DNA of 64,000 nt from Roseateles sp. XES5 (GTDB lineage: Bacteria; Pseudomonadota; Alphaproteobacteria; Rhizobiales; Rhizobiaceae): contig NZ_CP084752.1 in the NCBI RefSeq assembly GCF_020535545.1, forward strand, positions 372,001-436,000, written 5' to 3'. This document shows, piece by piece, positions 62,586-64,000 of the stretch; positions within the stretch are counted from its first letter, which is position 1; each line of letters opens with the position of its first letter. A program made the translations under genes and the position numbers. The notes beneath the pieces are model-generated. The model saw only the letters and a list, made by a program, of their open reading frames with translations, did no database searches and was not told where the DNA came from.

Positions 62586-63530
62586 TCATTCGGCCGGCTT
62601 CAGCTCGGCCGCCGCGACGCGCCGGGCGCGTGCCGTGCGCAGCATCGCGCCGGAATAGATGACCAGCGCCGCCCAGATGAAGGCGAAGGCGATGAGCTTC
62701 GTCGTGCCGAAGGGTTCGCCGAAGGCGAAGACGGCGATGAGGAAGATCATGGTCGGCGCGATATACTGCATGATGCCGATGGTGGAGAGCCTGAGGAGTT
62801 TCGCGCCATTGGCGTAGATCATCAGCGGAATGGCGGTGACGACGCCGCAGGCGAGCAGCCATAAGACGTCGGCCATGCCCGTATCGCCGAAATGGCCCTG
62901 CCCCGAGGATTCCAGCCAGACGATATAGCCGAGCGCCGGCACGCTGAGCAGCAGCACTTCCAGGAAGAAGCCCTGGTTGGGCCCGATGGGCAGCGCCTTG
63001 CGGCAGAAGGCGTAGAAGCCCCAGGACATGCACAGGCTCAGCGAAACCCAGGGAAGGCCGCCGGCATCGTAGGCGAGAATGCCGACCGCGATGACGGCAA
63101 GGCCGATCGCCACCATCTGCGCGCGGTCGAGCTTTTCCTTCAGCAGCACGGCGCCGAGGAAGATCGAGAAGAGCGGATTGATGTAATAGCCGAGCGCCGT
63201 CTCGATGGCCCGGCCGGCGCCGATGGCCCAGACATAGATGCCCCAGTTGATGGTGATCAGGGTGGCCGTCAGCGTCGCCATGGCGATCATGCGCGGCGAG
63301 CGCAGCGCGACCTTCACCTCGGAGGTGCGGCCGAGCCAGATCAGCACGAGGCCGGCGAGCGGCACCGACCAGACGATACGGTGCGCCACCACTTCGGGCG
63401 CGGGAATATGCGCCACCGCCTTCATGAAGAAGGGCAGGAAGCCCCACAGCACATAGGCCGTCAGGGCGAAGGCGAAACCGCGCGGCGAATCGCCGGACTG
63501 GGGGCCGCTGGAGGAATTTGCGTCGGCCAT
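62586..63530 (-). CDS. rarD: RarD family DMT transporter
   Basis: A 314-residue permease with ten helices in two EamA repeats. FAFALTAYVLWGFLPFFMKA and the PAPEVVAHRIVWSVPLAGLV loop are the RarD signature; YYINPLFSIFLGAVLLKEKL and IGIMQYIAPTMIFLIAVFAF follow. Function not settled; chloramphenicol sensitivity was reported for E. coli rarD. Start ATG at 63530 chosen (MADANSSSGPQSGDSPRGFA); longer frames lack coding quality. Confidence 0.9.
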   Translation of the reverse strand: MADANSSSGPQSGDSPRGFAFALTAYVLWGFLPFFMKAVAHIPAPEVVAHRIVWSVPLAGLVLIWLGRTSEVKVALRSPRMIAMATLTATLITINWGIYVWAIGAGRAIETALGYYINPLFSIFLGAVLLKEKLDRAQMVAIGLAVIAVGILAYDAGGLPWVSLSLCMSWGFYAFCRKALPIGPNQGFFLEVLLLSVPALGYIVWLESSGQGHFGDTGMADVLWLLACGVVTAIPLMIYANGAKLLRLSTIGIMQYIAPTMIFLIAVFAFGEPFGTTKLIAFAFIWAALVIYSGAMLRTARARRVAAAELKPAE

Positions 63531-63667
63531 GGTGTCATTTCCCGTCGATGTCTCGGATTTTCCGACGAAATACTCCAACGGCCGTGAATGCACCAATTCA
63601 TTCCGGTGAAGGGATGAATGAGCGGGGTTGAACCTTGCCGCCTTGTAGCGGCCTGAAACTTGCCGCC

Positions 63668-64000
63668 CTATTCCGCCGCCACCCGCCCGGCCTCGCCACG
63701 GTTCTTCAGGAGCTTGTAGACGATCGAATCCATCAGCGCCTGGAAGGAGGCGTCGATGATATTGTCGGACACGCCGACCGTCCACCAGCGGGCGCCCGAG
63801 GCATCCGTGGATTCGATGAGCACGCGGGTGATGGCCTCGGTGCCGCCGTTGAGGATACGCACCTTGTAGTCCGCCAGTTCCAGGTCGGCGATCTCGGCCT
63901 GGTACTTGCCGAGGTCCTTGCGCAGCGCAAGATCGAGCGCGTTGACCGGACCGTGGCCCTCGGCCACCGACATCATCGTCTCGCCGTCGACCACCACCTT
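63668..64000 (-). CDS. cimA: Citramalate synthase / 2-isopropylmalate synthase-type protein, C-terminal part
   Basis: The frame is open to the right edge, so only the last 110 residues are present. They contain the allosteric (LeuA-dimer) domain: DYKVRILNGGTEAITRVLIE, STDASGARWWTVGVSDNIID and ASFQALMDSIVYKLLKN. This ending matches CimA (citramalate synthase), the entry to isoleucine synthesis from pyruvate, rather than LeuA by the NGGTEA segment. The catalytic TIM barrel lies outside. It runs in the same direction as rarD with 137 bases between. Confidence 0.8.
   Translation of the reverse strand, partial: KVVVDGETMMSVAEGHGPVNALDLALRKDLGKYQAEIADLELADYKVRILNGGTEAITRVLIESTDASGARWWTVGVSDNIIDASFQALMDSIVYKLLKNRGEAGRVAAE

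Overview
The window is a chromosomal segment of a high-GC alphaproteobacterium, most likely Rhizobiaceae (Shinella, Ensifer or Rhizobium type). The support is the gene order itself: pepA-holC / lptF-lptG-lptD-surA-like-pdxA-rsmA, mltG-fabF-acpP-fabG-fabD, rpsF-rpsR-DUF2232-rplI, dnaB-alr-radA-cvpA-purF and psd-pssA. The genus is inference. I saw no rRNA or tRNA genes, CRISPR array, transposase or replication origin.

Layout. Bases 1 to about 2450 form a less GC-rich accessory patch: the end of a P-loop (KAP-type) NTPase, a 47-residue membrane microprotein antisense to its 3' end, a GIY-YIG-like protein, two small leftward genes (one with a possible HTH) and a perfect inverted repeat. From 2.4 to 14 kb come a degenerate GGDEF protein, an ABC-F ATPase, a TakP-like TRAP transporter whose binding protein is split from its permeases, a GNAT-VOC pair, a sugar 1-dehydrogenase with a C-terminal frameshift, and a MarR-MFS pair with well-defined operator-like palindromes.

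From 14 to 31 kb are housekeeping operons: DNA polymerase chi and aminopeptidase A; LPS transport with an outer-membrane chaperone, PLP synthesis and 16S rRNA dimethylation; guanylate kinase, YicC and MltG; and the fatty-acid synthesis cluster. From 31 to 47 kb are an aldo/keto reductase, a purine permease, the S6/S18/L9 ribosomal cluster behind a good promoter and a 220-base leader, cyclopropane synthase, dnaB, alr, radA, cvpA and purF. From 47 to 51 kb is a marR-emrB-emrA efflux operon.

From 51 to 54.6 kb lies the most interesting unit. A two-component system (histidine kinase plus OmpR-type regulator) is divergent from a small secreted helical protein and a COG4705-type membrane protein. 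A perfect direct repeat CTAATT-N5-CTAATT, the expected layout for an OmpR-family regulator, lies in the intergenic region. The membrane protein is built from four copies of W-L-x8-G-x4-D at 55/65/55-residue spacing, which suggests a small internally duplicated transporter of unknown substrate.

From 54.8 to 64 kb come phosphatidylserine/phosphatidylethanolamine synthesis, an Atm1-type exporter, a large LysM protein, a LOG-family hydrolase, a RarD permease and the end of a citramalate synthase. Several intergenic regions carry composite palindromic repeats of about 150 bases (five copies), and one contains a different roughly 100-base palindromic element beginning at a stop codon.
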